64,000 nucleotides of DNA from Aurantimonas manganoxydans SI85-9A1 (GTDB taxonomy: Bacteria > Pseudomonadota > Alphaproteobacteria > Rhizobiales > Rhizobiaceae): positions 1,081,180 through 1,145,179 of the forward strand of contig NZ_CH672387.1 in assembly GCF_000153465.1 (NCBI RefSeq). Direction: 5' to 3'. The notes under the pieces were generated by a model. The model had not been told where the DNA came from. It saw nothing but the letters and a program-made list of their open reading frames with translations, and made no database searches. Positions 39,714-48,388 of this stretch are shown here, piece after piece; positions within the stretch are counted from its first letter, which is position 1, and every line of letters starts with the position of its first letter. The translations under genes and the position numbers were made by a program.

Positions 39714-39961
39714 GTTCGGTTCCTTTCGACAGGGCGGGCACGGGCGATCGGCGACCGACCCGGTACCCGCTTGCGACGCGATATCCGGCATTTGACCAAA
39801 ACATGCTTTCCAATCGCCTAACGCCCGCAAAGTGCGTGTCGCGGCGGCACGATCACGCGGCTCGGTTGACGGATTCCGGGCAGGAACCCATGCTTTGTGC
39901 CAAAGCGAGACGGCTGATTCGCCGTCGGCTCCCCATGGCTCGATCGAACGGAACCTCCTGC

Positions 39962-40588
39962 ATGACAACCCTTCCCGAACTGTCGGCTGCGGATCTCGCC
40001 GCGCTGTTGTCCAGCAAGCTGTGCCACGACATCATCTCGCCGGTGTTCGGAATCCAGAGTGGCCTGGAACTGCTGGACGACATGCCGAACGATCCCGAAT
40101 CGATGGAACTGGTCCGCCATTCGCTGAAATCGGCCGTCGCCAAGCTGCAGTTCGCCCGCATCGCCTTCGGCGCCGCCGGCTCGCAGACCGCGACGATCGA
40201 CCTGAACGACGCCAAGACTGTGGCCAACGGCTACATGAACCACGAGAAGGCGGCGATCGTCTGGGAGGGCGAGCCGGGCTACGTGGCCAAGAATTTCGTC
40301 AAGATCATCCTCAACCTCATCGTCCTGGCCAACGCCTCGATCAGCCGGGGCGGGGAGATCAAGGTGGTGATCGAATCGATCGATCCGCCGCGCGCCACGG
40401 TGCGCGCCACCGGCGACCGCATTCGCATCCAGCCGCGGCTGATGGCCCTGCTCAACGGCGACGTGGCCCAGGAGGCGATGGATGCCCAGACGATCCAGCC
40501 CTATTACACGCTGTTCCTGGCGCAGGAATCCGGCCTGACCGTCGCGCATGAGAAGACCGAGGGCTCGGTTCTGTTCACGGTGGCCTGA
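39962..40588 (+). CDS. chpT: Histidine phosphotransferase ChpT
   Basis: A 208-residue protein with the ChpT-type phosphoacceptor helix 'SSKLCHDIISPVFGIQSGLELL' (His near residue 21) and a degenerate GHKL-like C-terminal domain ('NLIVLANASISRGGEIKVVIES'). ChpT passes phosphate from the hybrid kinase CckA to CtrA and CpdR in alphaproteobacteria. The ATG at 39,962 is used; an in-frame ATG at 39,935 is possible. A receiver-domain gene follows 129 bases later and ctrA lies convergent beyond it. Confidence 0.88.
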   Translation: MTTLPELSAADLAALLSSKLCHDIISPVFGIQSGLELLDDMPNDPESMELVRHSLKSAVAKLQFARIAFGAAGSQTATIDLNDAKTVANGYMNHEKAAIVWEGEPGYVAKNFVKIILNLIVLANASISRGGEIKVVIESIDPPRATVRATGDRIRIQPRLMALLNGDVAQEAMDAQTIQPYYTLFLAQESGLTVAHEKTEGSVLFTVA

Positions 40589-40717
40589 CAGACGCGCCGT
40601 TTAGGTAATGTTACCCCTGTTCCTGAACGAAACAGCAAAGATGCTGCGCTAGGACTGATCCACCACGAAGGTGTTCCGGACGGATTGTCCGGGCCCCGTC
40701 AGGAAAGGTGAGCACCC

Positions 40718-41125
40718 ATGCAGAGCTGTCTGATCGTCGATCCGGCTCCGGTGATCCGGAAGGTGGCGTCGCGCATCCTGTTCCAGATGGGACTGACGGT
40801 GGAAGGGGTCGCCTCGGGCGACGAGGCCAAGGCGTGGGTCGCCGCCAACGGCCTGCCGGAGATCGTGATCGTCGCGGCGTCGGCGGAAGATCCGGCCGGC
40901 GTCGAGCTGGTCCGCCATCTGCGCGCCGAGGCGGAGGGCCGGCCGACCGTGATCCTCGCCTCGATCGTGGAATCCAATCTCGGCCTGATGACGCGCCTGC
41001 GCCGGGCCGGCGTCACCGACTATATCTACAAGCCATTCGATCGCAGCGCGCTGGAAGGCTGGCTGACGCCCTTCGTCCAGTCCGCCGGCACCAGCGCGGA
41101 AGGCGCCTCGGCCTCCGCCGCGTGA
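40718..41125 (+). CDS. Degenerate single-domain response regulator
   Basis: A 135-residue receiver-fold protein without an output domain. 'CLIVDPAPVIRKVASRIL' opens it, with one acidic residue instead of the usual pair, and the phosphoacceptor position reads 'VIVAASAED' where Asp is expected, so phosphorylation is unlikely. 'VTDYIYKPFDRSALEGWL' keeps the conserved Lys-Pro. Lying downstream of chpT, it may bind ChpT or a kinase as a pseudo-receiver; the phosphorelay receiver CpdR itself has the Asp, so this is not CpdR. The last 20 residues are Ala/Ser-rich. Confidence 0.75.
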   Translation: MQSCLIVDPAPVIRKVASRILFQMGLTVEGVASGDEAKAWVAANGLPEIVIVAASAEDPAGVELVRHLRAEAEGRPTVILASIVESNLGLMTRLRRAGVTDYIYKPFDRSALEGWLTPFVQSAGTSAEGASASAA

Positions 41126-41202
41126 GCTGCGGCTGCGGGGGGTGGCCGCGCATGGCGTCGGCCATCCTCGACAACCAGCTCGAAAACAGCCAGGCCCGAA
41201 TG

Positions 41203-41241
41203 CCAAACGGCCCGCCGCGGGGAACCGGGCAGGCCGTTTGG
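41203..41241. terminator. Bidirectional hairpin between the receiver gene and ctrA
   Basis: CCAAACGGCC and GGCCGTTTGG are perfect 10-base arms around a 19-base loop, lying between two converging genes. Confidence 0.6.
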
Positions 41242-41291
41242 AAGACAGGTCCCGAAAGATCGGGGACGCGATCAGAAAGCCGGGCGCGCGA

Positions 41292-41987
41292 TCAGGCGGC
41301 GCCGCGGGCGACTTCCGGCTCGCGCAGCACGTAGCCGCGGCCCCAGACCGTCTCGATGTAGTTCTTGCCCTCGGTGGCCGTCGCCAGCTTCTTGCGCAGC
41401 TTGCAGATGAAGACGTCGATGATCTTCAGCTCGGGCTCGTCCATGCCGCCATAGAGGTGGTTGAGGAACATTTCCTTGGTGAGGGTGGTGCCCTTGCGCA
41501 GCGAGAGCAGCTCCAGCATGGCGTATTCCTTGCCGGTCAGATGCACGCGCTGGCCGTTCACTTCGACCGTCTTGGCATCCAGATTGACCGTCAGGTCGCC
41601 GGTGTTGATGACCGACTGGGCATGGCCCTTGGAGCGGCGGACGATGGCGTGGATGCGGGCGACCAGCTCGTCCTTGTGGAACGGCTTGGTCATGTAGTCG
41701 TCGGCGCCGAAGCCGAGGCCGCGCACCTTGTCCTCGATACCCGCCATGCCGGAGAGGATCAGGATCGGCGTCTTCACCTTGGACAGGCGCAGGGTGCGCA
41801 GGACTTCATAGCCCGACATGTCCGGCAGGTTCAGATCGAGAAGGATGAGGTCGTAGTCGTAGAGCTTGCCGAGGTCGACGCCTTCTTCGCCAAGATCGGT
41901 CGTATAGACGTTGAAGCTCTCTGACTTGAGCATGAGCTCGATGCTCTGCGCGACCGCGCTGTCATCTTCGATCAAAAGAACGCGCAT
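41292..41987 (-). CDS. ctrA: Cell-cycle master regulator CtrA
   Basis: A 231-residue OmpR-type response regulator, nearly the full CtrA sequence pattern. The receiver has '[20 protein letters not shown]' at the start, the phosphoacceptor Asp in '[17 protein letters not shown]' (about 51) and '[10 protein letters not shown]'. The DNA-binding domain has '[17 protein letters not shown]', '[18 protein letters not shown]' and '[13 protein letters not shown]'. It ends in small hydrophobic residues ('ARGAA'), the proteolysis-type tail recognised by ClpXP in Caulobacter CtrA. CtrA controls DNA replication, division and motility genes. chpT and sciP, its activator relay and inhibitor, are both within 2 kb. 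Confidence 0.97.
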   Translation of the reverse strand: MRVLLIEDDSAVAQSIELMLKSESFNVYTTDLGEEGVDLGKLYDYDLILLDLNLPDMSGYEVLRTLRLSKVKTPILILSGMAGIEDKVRGLGFGADDYMTKPFHKDELVARIHAIVRRSKGHAQSVINTGDLTVNLDAKTVEVNGQRVHLTGKEYAMLELLSLRKGTTLTKEMFLNHLYGGMDEPELKIIDVFICKLRKKLATATEGKNYIETVWGRGYVLREPEVARGAA

Positions 41988-42355
41988 CAGAAAATCCTCT
42001 TAGCCCAGCCCTGCCGATTCGGGTAAACGGCATGGCCCCGGTTTGTCTAAAGTTCGGCCCAAAAGTGGCACGAAGTGGTTAACAAATGCTCACAATCCGA
42101 TCGGTCGGTCGGGTCGCGGGCATCCGTCGTTCGATGAAAGACCTGGTTTGCCTTGGTCTGACCCCGGTGTTCCGCCTGTTCGGGCGATCTGCCAAAGTCG
42201 GTGCGTTCGGTTTACCCAGCCTTAAATCCTCACCCCTATGATTAATGGTGCGCGTAAACAGACGGTTAAACGCATAGCCCACGAGGCTTGCCCAAAACCG
42301 TCCGCCGCATCTTTTCCGGGCCGTCAGACGGAGCCCGTCATCTGGAGTTTGAGTG
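41988..42355. promoter_or_regulatory. Regulatory region between ctrA and the FliJ-like gene
   Basis: 368 bases between divergent genes. GATTC at 42,016-42,020 is a GANTC (CcrM methylation) site 29 bases before ctrA. TTAA-containing half sites occur in GGTTAACAAATGCTCAC (42,079-42,095), CCTTAAATCCTCA (about 42,220) and GGTTAAACG (about 42,265), possible CtrA sites of the TTAA-N7-TTAA type, though none is complete. The region is AT-richer than its surroundings. Autoregulation and methylation control of ctrA are known in Caulobacter; here they are inferred. Confidence 0.5.
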
Positions 42356-42724
42356 ATGAAGCGTGACAACCTGGTGCGACTGACGCGTTTCAAGGTCAGC
42401 GAGAAGCGTCGTCAGCTCGAGCAGCTCGAACTGATGATGGGGGAGTTCGCCCGGATGGCGGCCGAACTCGATCATCAGATTTCGAACGAGGAAAAGAAGG
42501 CGGGGATTACCGATATCACCCATTTCGCCTATCCGACCTTCGCCAAGGCGGCGCGCTCGCGCCGCGACAACCTGACCAATTCGGTCCAGGACCTGCGGAC
42601 CCAGATCAACGCCGCGAAGCTGGCGCTGGAAGAGGCCGAGGCCGAATTGCTGCATGCGGAGAAGCTGGAGATGCGCGACGGACAGCGCGACGGCGACGAC
42701 GATCGCCGCGAAGCCGTCGGCTGA
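42356..42724 (+). CDS. fliJ: FliJ-like flagellar export chaperone
   Basis: A 122-residue, almost wholly helical protein ('FKVSEKRRQLEQLELMMGEF', 'LRTQINAAKLALEEAEAELL') with the coiled-coil pattern of FliJ, which escorts export substrates and docks to the FliI ATPase. FliJ beside ctrA is a known arrangement in Rhizobiales. No fliI is in the window, so the name rests on length, coiled coil and place. ATG 42,356 is used; GTG 42,353 is an alternative. Confidence 0.65.
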   Translation: MKRDNLVRLTRFKVSEKRRQLEQLELMMGEFARMAAELDHQISNEEKKAGITDITHFAYPTFAKAARSRRDNLTNSVQDLRTQINAAKLALEEAEAELLHAEKLEMRDGQRDGDDDRREAVG

Positions 42725-43093
42725 CAAGCGACCGGTCGGCGCGAACCGCGCCGGCAATCTTTCACTCAGCCCCTGGCGCCGCGCGGCGACGGGGGCGGTG
42801 ATCGGCCGGCCCGGTTTTCGACAGGCCGCGTGATCTCAGTGCCAGGACGCCAGATCGGCGGGCCTGGCATTTTCCGTATCGGGGATCGGCCACGCGCCGG
42901 CGCCGCGACAGGCGGGCGCACTCAGGCGAACGGCCGGCAAACAGGCGGGCGGAAAGCGCAAGGGGAGGGGAGCGGGAATCGGACCGGCGGATTCGTGCGC
43001 ACGGGATTTCCGGCGATTCGATCGGCGACGGCACGGGCCCGTGAGCCGGCCGCGGATGAATCGATTGCGGCCGGCTGGAGCCGGGCGCTGAGA
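42725..43093. other. Gene-free stretch
   Basis: About 370 very GC-rich bases between the FliJ-like gene and the sciP terminator. Frames that span it have no protein-like composition and I see no RNA gene; some short GC-rich inverted repeats could end fliJ transcription. Confidence 0.4.
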
Positions 43094-43112
43094 GCCCCGC
43101 ACGAGGCGGGGC
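43094..43112 (-). terminator. sciP terminator hairpin
   Basis: GCCCCGC and GCGGGGC form a perfect 7-base stem with a 5-base loop, 12 bases past the sciP stop. On the minus strand TCTC follows. Confidence 0.6.
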
Positions 43113-43124
43113 CCGATCCGACCG

Positions 43125-43415
43125 TCAGTGAAGGTCGGATTTCTTGCGGTATTCCTGGATCTGCGTGGTGCGCAGTCCGGCAAGCCCGTGCTGGTCGATG
43201 GACATCTGCCAGGAGACGAACTCCTCGACGGTCAACGTGTACCGCGAGCAGGCTTCATCGAGACTGAGGAGGCCACCGCGCACGGCGGCAACGACCTCGG
43301 CCTTGCGGCGGATGACCCAACGTCTGGTGTTGGATGGCGGCAGGTCGGCAATCGTCAACGGGCTGCCGTCGGGGCCAATGACGTACTTAACGCGTGGTCT
43401 AACCTGATCGGTCAT
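43125..43415 (-). CDS. sciP: CtrA inhibitory protein SciP (DUF1153)
   Basis: A 96-residue protein, close to the 93 residues of Caulobacter SciP. The DUF1153 pattern is clear: 'VKYVIGPDGSPLTIADLPP' (about 9-27), 'TRRWVIRRKAEVVAAVRGGL' and 'YTLTVEEFVSWQ', a helix-turn-helix. SciP binds CtrA at its promoters and blocks recruitment of RNA polymerase. The ATG at 43,415 is used; an upstream in-frame start would add seven residues. A GANTC site (GAATC, 43,537) lies 122 bases upstream. Confidence 0.93.
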   Translation of the reverse strand: MTDQVRPRVKYVIGPDGSPLTIADLPPSNTRRWVIRRKAEVVAAVRGGLLSLDEACSRYTLTVEEFVSWQMSIDQHGLAGLRTTQIQEYRKKSDLH

Positions 43416-43798
43416 TGTACTCTCTACAACACTCAAGACCTAATCGAGCCCCAACCTAGAACGCCGCTCCTAAAAAATCCGTCAAGCGTCGCGTAAGGTT
43501 TCGATAACAGTTTGAAGCAATTGGCCAACTGTCTGCGAATCCCGGCTTTTTCGCCCTGAGCGCGCGAAAAGTCGCCTCGGAAAACCCGTATTGTCCCGCC
43601 GCAAGCCCTGATCCACGCCCCGCGCAGGCGGAAAACGACGGCCGCGGCGAAGTTTTTCAGGCGCGGCGAGTCAGGCGCGCCGTCATGCTGCCGCCACAGG
43701 GATTTTGCATTCGGTCCCCGCCTGCGGGTAGAAGCGGGCATTCCCGTACCCCGCATCCCGTCCATTCGAACACGCTGCCGGAGTGGCCGATGTCGAAC
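43416..43798. promoter_or_regulatory. Intergenic region upstream of sciP and mnmA
   Basis: About 380 bases between divergent genes. AT-rich next to sciP (TCCTAAAAAATCC, about 43,470) with a GANTC site at 43,537-43,541; the mnmA side is GC-rich. A promoter for sciP is likely here. No RNA gene is seen. Confidence 0.45.
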
Positions 43799-44962
43799 AG
43801 TCTCGATCTGCCGAAGCCACCCGCCGACACGCGCGTCGTCGTCGCCATGTCGGGCGGTGTCGATTCCTCCGTCGTGGCCGCGATCCTCAAGGAGCAGGGC
43901 TACGACGTCGTCGGCATCACGCTGCAGCTCTACGATGCGGGCGAGGGGGCCCGGCGCGCCGGCTCGTGCTGCGCCGGCCAGGACATCCACGATGCCCGCC
44001 GCGTCGCCGAGACGCTGGGCATCCACCATTACGTGCTCGACTACGAGGACCGGTTCCGCAAGGCGGTGATCAATCCGTTCGCCGCCAGCTATCTGGCCGG
44101 CGAGACGCCGATCCCGTGCGTGGCCTGCAACCAGACCGTCAAGTTCCGCGATCTCCTGGCGACGGCGCAGGATCTGGGCGCCGACGCGCTGGCGACCGGC
44201 CATTATATCGAGAGCCGCCAGAACGGCGCCCATCGCAGCCTCTACCGGCCGGCCGATCTCGACCGCGACCAGAGCTATTTTCTCTATGGCACCACCCAGG
44301 AGCAGCTCGACTTCCTGCGTTTCCCGCTGGGCGGGCTGACCAAGCCGCAGACGCGTGAGCTGGCCGAGCGGCACGGGCTCGTCGTCGCGGCCAAGCCCGA
44401 CAGCCAGGACATCTGCTTCGTGGCCAAGGGCCGCTACAGCGACGTCATCCGCAAGCTGCGGCCGGAAGCCAGCGAGCCCGGCGACATCGTCCATCTGGAC
44501 GGCCGGCATCTGGGCCGCCACGCCGGCATCGTGCATTACACGATCGGCCAGCGCCGGGGGCTCGGCATCGCCGCGGCCGACCCGCTCTATGTGGTGGCGC
44601 TGGACCCGGCGACGGCGCAGGTCGTCGTCGGCCCGCGCGAGGCGCTGGCGACGCGCCGCCTGACCCTGCGCGACGTCAACTGGCTGGGCCGCACCGATCC
44701 GGCGGACATGGCAGCGGCTGACGAGGAAATCTTCGTGCGGGTGCGCTCGACCCGGCCGCCGGCACCGGCGCGCATCCAAGTCGAGAACGGCGTCTGGACG
44801 GTGGAACTGGCCTCGGGCGAGGACGGCGTCGCGCCGGGGCAGGCCTGCGTCTTTTATCGCGGCGAGGGCGTCGGCGCCGAAGTGCTGGGCGGCGGCGTGA
44901 TCAGCGTGACCGACCGGCCGCAGAGGGCGCAGCGCGCCGCACCGGTGCTGGCCGCCGAATAG
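43799..44962 (+). CDS. mnmA: tRNA 2-thiouridine(34) synthase MnmA
   Basis: A 387-residue enzyme that thiolates U34 of tRNA-Lys, Glu and Gln. It has the PP-loop '[18 protein letters not shown]' (about 16-33), the first catalytic Cys region '[11 protein letters not shown]' (about 115), and '[13 protein letters not shown]' with the second Cys (about 206), followed by '[11 protein letters not shown]'. The ATG at 43,799 follows CCGGAG. Full length and intact. Confidence 0.95.
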   Translation, partial: SLDLPKPPADTRVVVAMSGGVDSSVVAAILKEQGYDVVGITLQLYDAGEGARRAGSCCAGQDIHDARRVAETLGIHHYVLDYEDRFRKAVINPFAASYLAGETPIPCVACNQTVKFRDLLATAQDLGADALATGHYIESRQNGAHRSLYRPADLDRDQSYFLYGTTQEQLDFLRFPLGGLTKPQTRELAERHGLVVAAKPDSQDICFVAKGRYSDVIRKLRPEASEPGDIVHLDGRHLGRHAGIVHYTIGQRRGLGIAAADPLYVVALDPATAQVVVGPREALATRRLTLRDVNWLGRTDPADMAAADEEIFVRVRSTRPPAPARIQVENGVWTVELASGEDGVAPGQACVFYRGEGVGAEVLGGGVISVTDRPQRAQRAAPVLAAE

Positions 44963-45035
44963 GCGCGATCACGCAGGCAGGCGCTCAGGCGGGCGAAGGA
45001 CCGACAGGTTTCCCCGCCGGCCATCATCTTCCCAG

Positions 45036-45995
45036 TCAGCCGGGCGTGCGCGCCAGCGGCGAGGCGAGGGACAGAATCCTCACCGTCTCGACGGCTTCGT
45101 CGGCGCCGGTCTCGGGCTCGGCCCGCGTGCCGATGCACTCGATGAAATGCCGCAACTCGCGATCGAGCGGCATGCCCGGCTCGGTCTCCAGATATTGCGC
45201 CGGGGCGTTCTCGAAGGCGAAGGCATTGTCCGTGCGCCACACCGTGTGGGCGTAGAAGGCGAGCTTCTGCCCTTCCGGCGCCAGATCGTCGAAGGTCAGC
45301 ATGCCCCTGGTGCCGATCACCGAGAAGCGCCGGTCGCGATAGGGCGAGACACGCGACACGTGGATCTCGGCGCCGATGCCGCCGGGAAAGTCCATGACGA
45401 TGTCGGCAATGTCGGTCTCGTCGCTGAGCACCGTGCGGCGGCGGCAGGAGACATCCACCGGATGGGCGCCGGCCAGATGCAGCACCATCGACAGATCGTG
45501 CGGGGCGAGGTCCCAGACCACGTCCATGCCGAGGAATCGGCCGAGGCCCATGCGGGTGGAGATCATGTGGCGCAGCGTGCCGATGCGGCCGGCGGCGACC
45601 TCGTCGCAGAGCGCGCGGAACACCGGGTTGAAGCGCAGGACATGGCCGACCATCAAGAGCCGTCCGGCCTCGCGCGCCGCGGCAGCTGTGCGTTCGGCAT
45701 CGGCCGGGTCGAGGGCGATCGGCTTTTCGATCAGGACGTCCTTGCCGGCGGCAAAGGCGGCGCGGGCGGTGACGCCATGCACCGAGGCGGGCAGGGCCAG
45801 GACGAGGGCGTCGATGTCCGGGGAGGCGATGGCGGCGTCGGGCGCGAGCGCGGGAACGCCGTATTGCTCGCCGAAGGCTGCGGCGCGGTCCGGGGTGCGG
45901 TCGGCGACGGCGGCCAGCACGCCGATCTCGGCCAGGGTGCGGATATGGTTCTGGCCCCATTGCCCGCATCCGACGACGGCGATTCTTGGCGACAT
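45036..45995 (-). CDS. Gfo/Idh/MocA-family oxidoreductase
   Basis: A 319-residue NAD(P)-dependent dehydrogenase. The N-terminal Rossmann domain has 'RIAVVGCGQWGQNHIRTLAE' and 'DVLIEKPIALDPADAE' (the EKP motif, about 94). The C-terminal domain has 'DLAPHDLSMVLHLAG', with the usual catalytic His. Similar proteins oxidise UDP-sugars or free sugars; the substrate is unclear. ATG 45,995 is used; 46,016 is an alternative. Confidence 0.85.
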   Translation of the reverse strand: MSPRIAVVGCGQWGQNHIRTLAEIGVLAAVADRTPDRAAAFGEQYGVPALAPDAAIASPDIDALVLALPASVHGVTARAAFAAGKDVLIEKPIALDPADAERTAAAAREAGRLLMVGHVLRFNPVFRALCDEVAAGRIGTLRHMISTRMGLGRFLGMDVVWDLAPHDLSMVLHLAGAHPVDVSCRRRTVLSDETDIADIVMDFPGGIGAEIHVSRVSPYRDRRFSVIGTRGMLTFDDLAPEGQKLAFYAHTVWRTDNAFAFENAPAQYLETEPGMPLDRELRHFIECIGTRAEPETGADEAVETVRILSLASPLARTPG

Positions 45996-46222
45996 GGCAT
46001 GGACCTCAGCTGACATGGCTTCGACCTAGCGAAGCGGCGGACGCCTCGCAAGTCGGGCACGGCCAAGCGCGCCGCAGGGCGTGGAAACCTGCGGCCCGAG
46101 GGGCCCGGCGCCACCGCATCGCGGCTTCCTGGGCGAAAGCTCAGCGAAGGCATTGACAGGCGTCCGCGCCCTCTCCTATATCCGCCCTCGTTCCGAGCGG
46201 TCGTTGCGACGATCCGCTCCGT

Positions 46223-46299
46223 GGCGGGGTAGCTCAGCTGGTTAGAGCAGCGGAATCATAATCCGCGTGTCGGGGGTTCAAGTCCCTCTCCCGCTACCA
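46223..46299 (+). tRNA. tRNA-Met (anticodon CAT)
   Basis: A 77-base cloverleaf including CCA: acceptor GGCGGGG, D-arm GCTCAGCTGGTTAGAGC, anticodon loop TCATAAT with CAT, T-arm GGGGGTTCAAGTCCCTC, acceptor 3' TCCCGCT and A. The acceptor starts with G and is paired (as a G-U), so this is an elongator type, not initiator; a CAT tRNA modified to read Ile AUA cannot be ruled out. Confidence 0.93.
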
Positions 46300-46426
46300 T
46301 TCTTCCCGCGTAACTTTCCCAAGTGAATTCGACTGGTGGCGGCGTTTTGAGTCGCGGCCGTCCAAACGCTATGCCGTCTGGCGGTCCGCCCAGCGGGTCG
46401 CACTGACGGCAGACAGTCCGAGCGCC

Positions 46427-46461
46427 GACAGGTGGGGGTGCGCGTGGCACTCCCACCTGTC
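46427..46461 (-). terminator. Strong hairpin after the BCCT gene
   Basis: GACAGGTGGGGGTGC and GCACTCCCACCTGTC pair over 15 bases with one mismatch around a 5-base loop. It lies 39 bases past the transporter stop. No U-tract. Confidence 0.55.
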
Positions 46462-46499
46462 TTAGCAGCCGGACGATGACGTCCCGCGACCTTCGCCCA

Positions 46500-48170
46500 T
46501 CACTCCGCTGGCACGGCGGAGGATGGCGGCGGGGCGTCGGGTTCGCCGGCGGAGGGGAGCTCGGCATAGGCGTCGTGGGCTTCGGTGCCCATGTTGTGCT
46601 CGGCCTCGGCATCGCTGCGGAAGCGCTGGCGGTGGCGGTGGACCATGAGGTCGTCCCAGCGCAGGGCACGCATCAGGCCCCAGGCGATCAGGCACAGCAC
46701 CACAGCGAAGGGGAAGCCGGCGATGACGGCCGCCGCCTGCAGGGCGCCCAGGCCGCCGGCGAGGAGCAGCACGGAGGCGACCGCGCCCTCCGAGACCGCC
46801 CAGAAGATGCGCTGGATCTTCGGCGGATTGGGATCGCCGCCGGCAGTCAGCATGTCGATCACGAAGCTGCCCGAATCGGACGAGGTCACGAACCACATGA
46901 CGATCAGCACCGTCGCGAAGAGCGACGTGACGCCGGAATAGGGGAAGTAGTCGAGGAGCACGAACATGGTGTTCGCGTAATTCTCCCTGGTCGCCTCGAT
47001 CAGCGCCGGATCGCCGGTCAGCGAGATCGAGATGGCGGTGCCGCCGAAGGCGGTGAACCAGAAGAACATGATCGTGCAGGGCAGGAACATCACGCCGACG
47101 ATGAACTCGCGCACCGTGCGGCCGCGGCTGATGCGCGCGACGAAGACGCCGACGAAGGGCGCCCAGCTGATCCACCAAGCCCAGTAGAAGATGGTCCAGC
47201 TGTTCTGCCAGTCGCCGGCCGCGTTGCCGCCGCGCCAGCTCTCGGTCCAGGTGCCCAGCGGGATCAGCCGGCTGATGTAATAGCCGTAATTGCCGACGAA
47301 ACTGTCGAGGATGAACAGGGTCGGCCCGACGATCACCATGAAGGCGAGGAAGAGCAGCGTCAGGACGATGTTGATGTTGGACAGGCGCTTGATGCCGCCG
47401 TCGAGGCCGGCGACCACCGAAATGGTGGCCATGGCGGTGATGGCTGCGATGATGGCGATCTGGACGCCGACATGCTCGGGCACGCCGAAGAGCTGGGTGA
47501 GGCCGGTATTGACCTGGATGGCGCCGAGGCCAAGCGAGGTGACGATGCCGAACATCGTTCCGAAGACGGCGATGATGTCGACGAGGTCGCCCCAGCGGCC
47601 GTAGATCCGGTCGCCGATCAGCGGGAACAGGGCCGAGCGGATCGCCAGCGGCAGGCCCTTGCGGAAGTGGAAATAGGCCAGAGCGAGCGCGACGACCGCA
47701 TAGATCGCCCAGGCGTGGAAGCCCCAGTGCATGAAGCTGATGGCCATCGCCTCCTGGGCGGCGGCGACGGTTTCCGGTTCGGCGTTCGGCGGGGCGAAGA
47801 AATGGTACATCGGCTCGGCGACGCCCCAGTAGATGAGGCCGATGCCGATGCCGGCGCTGAACAGCATGGAGGTCCAGGAGAACAGCGAATATTCCGGGCT
47901 TTCGTCCGAACGGCCGAGGCGGACGTCGCCGAAGGGTCCGAGCGCCAGGAAGACGACGAAGACCAGCAGCACATTGACGAGGACGATCATCGCCCAGCCG
48001 AGATAGCCGGTCAGCCAGCCCTGGACGCCGGTGAAGATCGTGTTGGCGAAATCGCTGAAGATGGCGCCGAAGACGATGAAGGCGACGATCAGCAGGGCGG
48101 AGACGAGGAAGACCGGGCGATTGACCTTCGGGAAAATCCAGAGGCGTTCCTGCGGTCGCATGCCTGACAT
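46500..48170 (-). CDS. BCCT-family betaine/choline transporter
   Basis: A 556-residue protein with about 12 membrane helices. The family's tryptophan-rich segment is 'WTIFYWAWWISWAPFVGVFV' followed by 'ARISRGRTVREF' (about residue 335-366), and the early 'WGVAEPMYHFF' segment is present (about 105). BCCT carriers import betaine, choline or carnitine, usually sodium- or proton-coupled, for osmoprotection. It has a long acidic C-terminal cytoplasmic tail, often an osmosensor in the family. Start at 48,170 chosen because of GGAGC upstream; 48,197 is an alternative. Confidence 0.9.
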   Translation of the reverse strand: MSGMRPQERLWIFPKVNRPVFLVSALLIVAFIVFGAIFSDFANTIFTGVQGWLTGYLGWAMIVLVNVLLVFVVFLALGPFGDVRLGRSDESPEYSLFSWTSMLFSAGIGIGLIYWGVAEPMYHFFAPPNAEPETVAAAQEAMAISFMHWGFHAWAIYAVVALALAYFHFRKGLPLAIRSALFPLIGDRIYGRWGDLVDIIAVFGTMFGIVTSLGLGAIQVNTGLTQLFGVPEHVGVQIAIIAAITAMATISVVAGLDGGIKRLSNINIVLTLLFLAFMVIVGPTLFILDSFVGNYGYYISRLIPLGTWTESWRGGNAAGDWQNSWTIFYWAWWISWAPFVGVFVARISRGRTVREFIVGVMFLPCTIMFFWFTAFGGTAISISLTGDPALIEATRENYANTMFVLLDYFPYSGVTSLFATVLIVMWFVTSSDSGSFVIDMLTAGGDPNPPKIQRIFWAVSEGAVASVLLLAGGLGALQAAAVIAGFPFAVVLCLIAWGLMRALRWDDLMVHRHRQRFRSDAEAEHNMGTEAHDAYAELPSAGEPDAPPPSSAVPAE

Positions 48171-48388
48171 GGTCGATCGAGCTCCGTTTCGCGTCATTGG
48201 TCAGTTACTTATGGAGCGGCCCTTCGGAAAGTCCACGAGATGGGCGCTCCGACAGGTGGTGGCGCCCCTGCCGGCAGGGGCGGGACCTGGCGTGACGCGG
48301 GGGCGCCCGCGCGGCGGCTCATGTACGGCCGATCGCCCGTGGCGGCGGCGGCGAGCGCAAGGGGGAAATCGGGCAGGCGGCCTGCCGG

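Noticed and set aside
40718-41125. Receiver protein as CpdR or DivK
   Set aside because: Both have a phosphoacceptor Asp; this protein has Ala at that position and lacks the acidic pair.
46223-46299. tRNA-Met as a second island attachment site
   Set aside because: The tRNA is intact, and no integrase or repeated 3' half lies within several kb; genes on both sides look like core genome.
46476-48167. 563-codon plus-strand ORF opposite the BCCT transporter
   Set aside because: Low-complexity Asp/Glu/Gly/His composition caused by antisense reading of a membrane protein.
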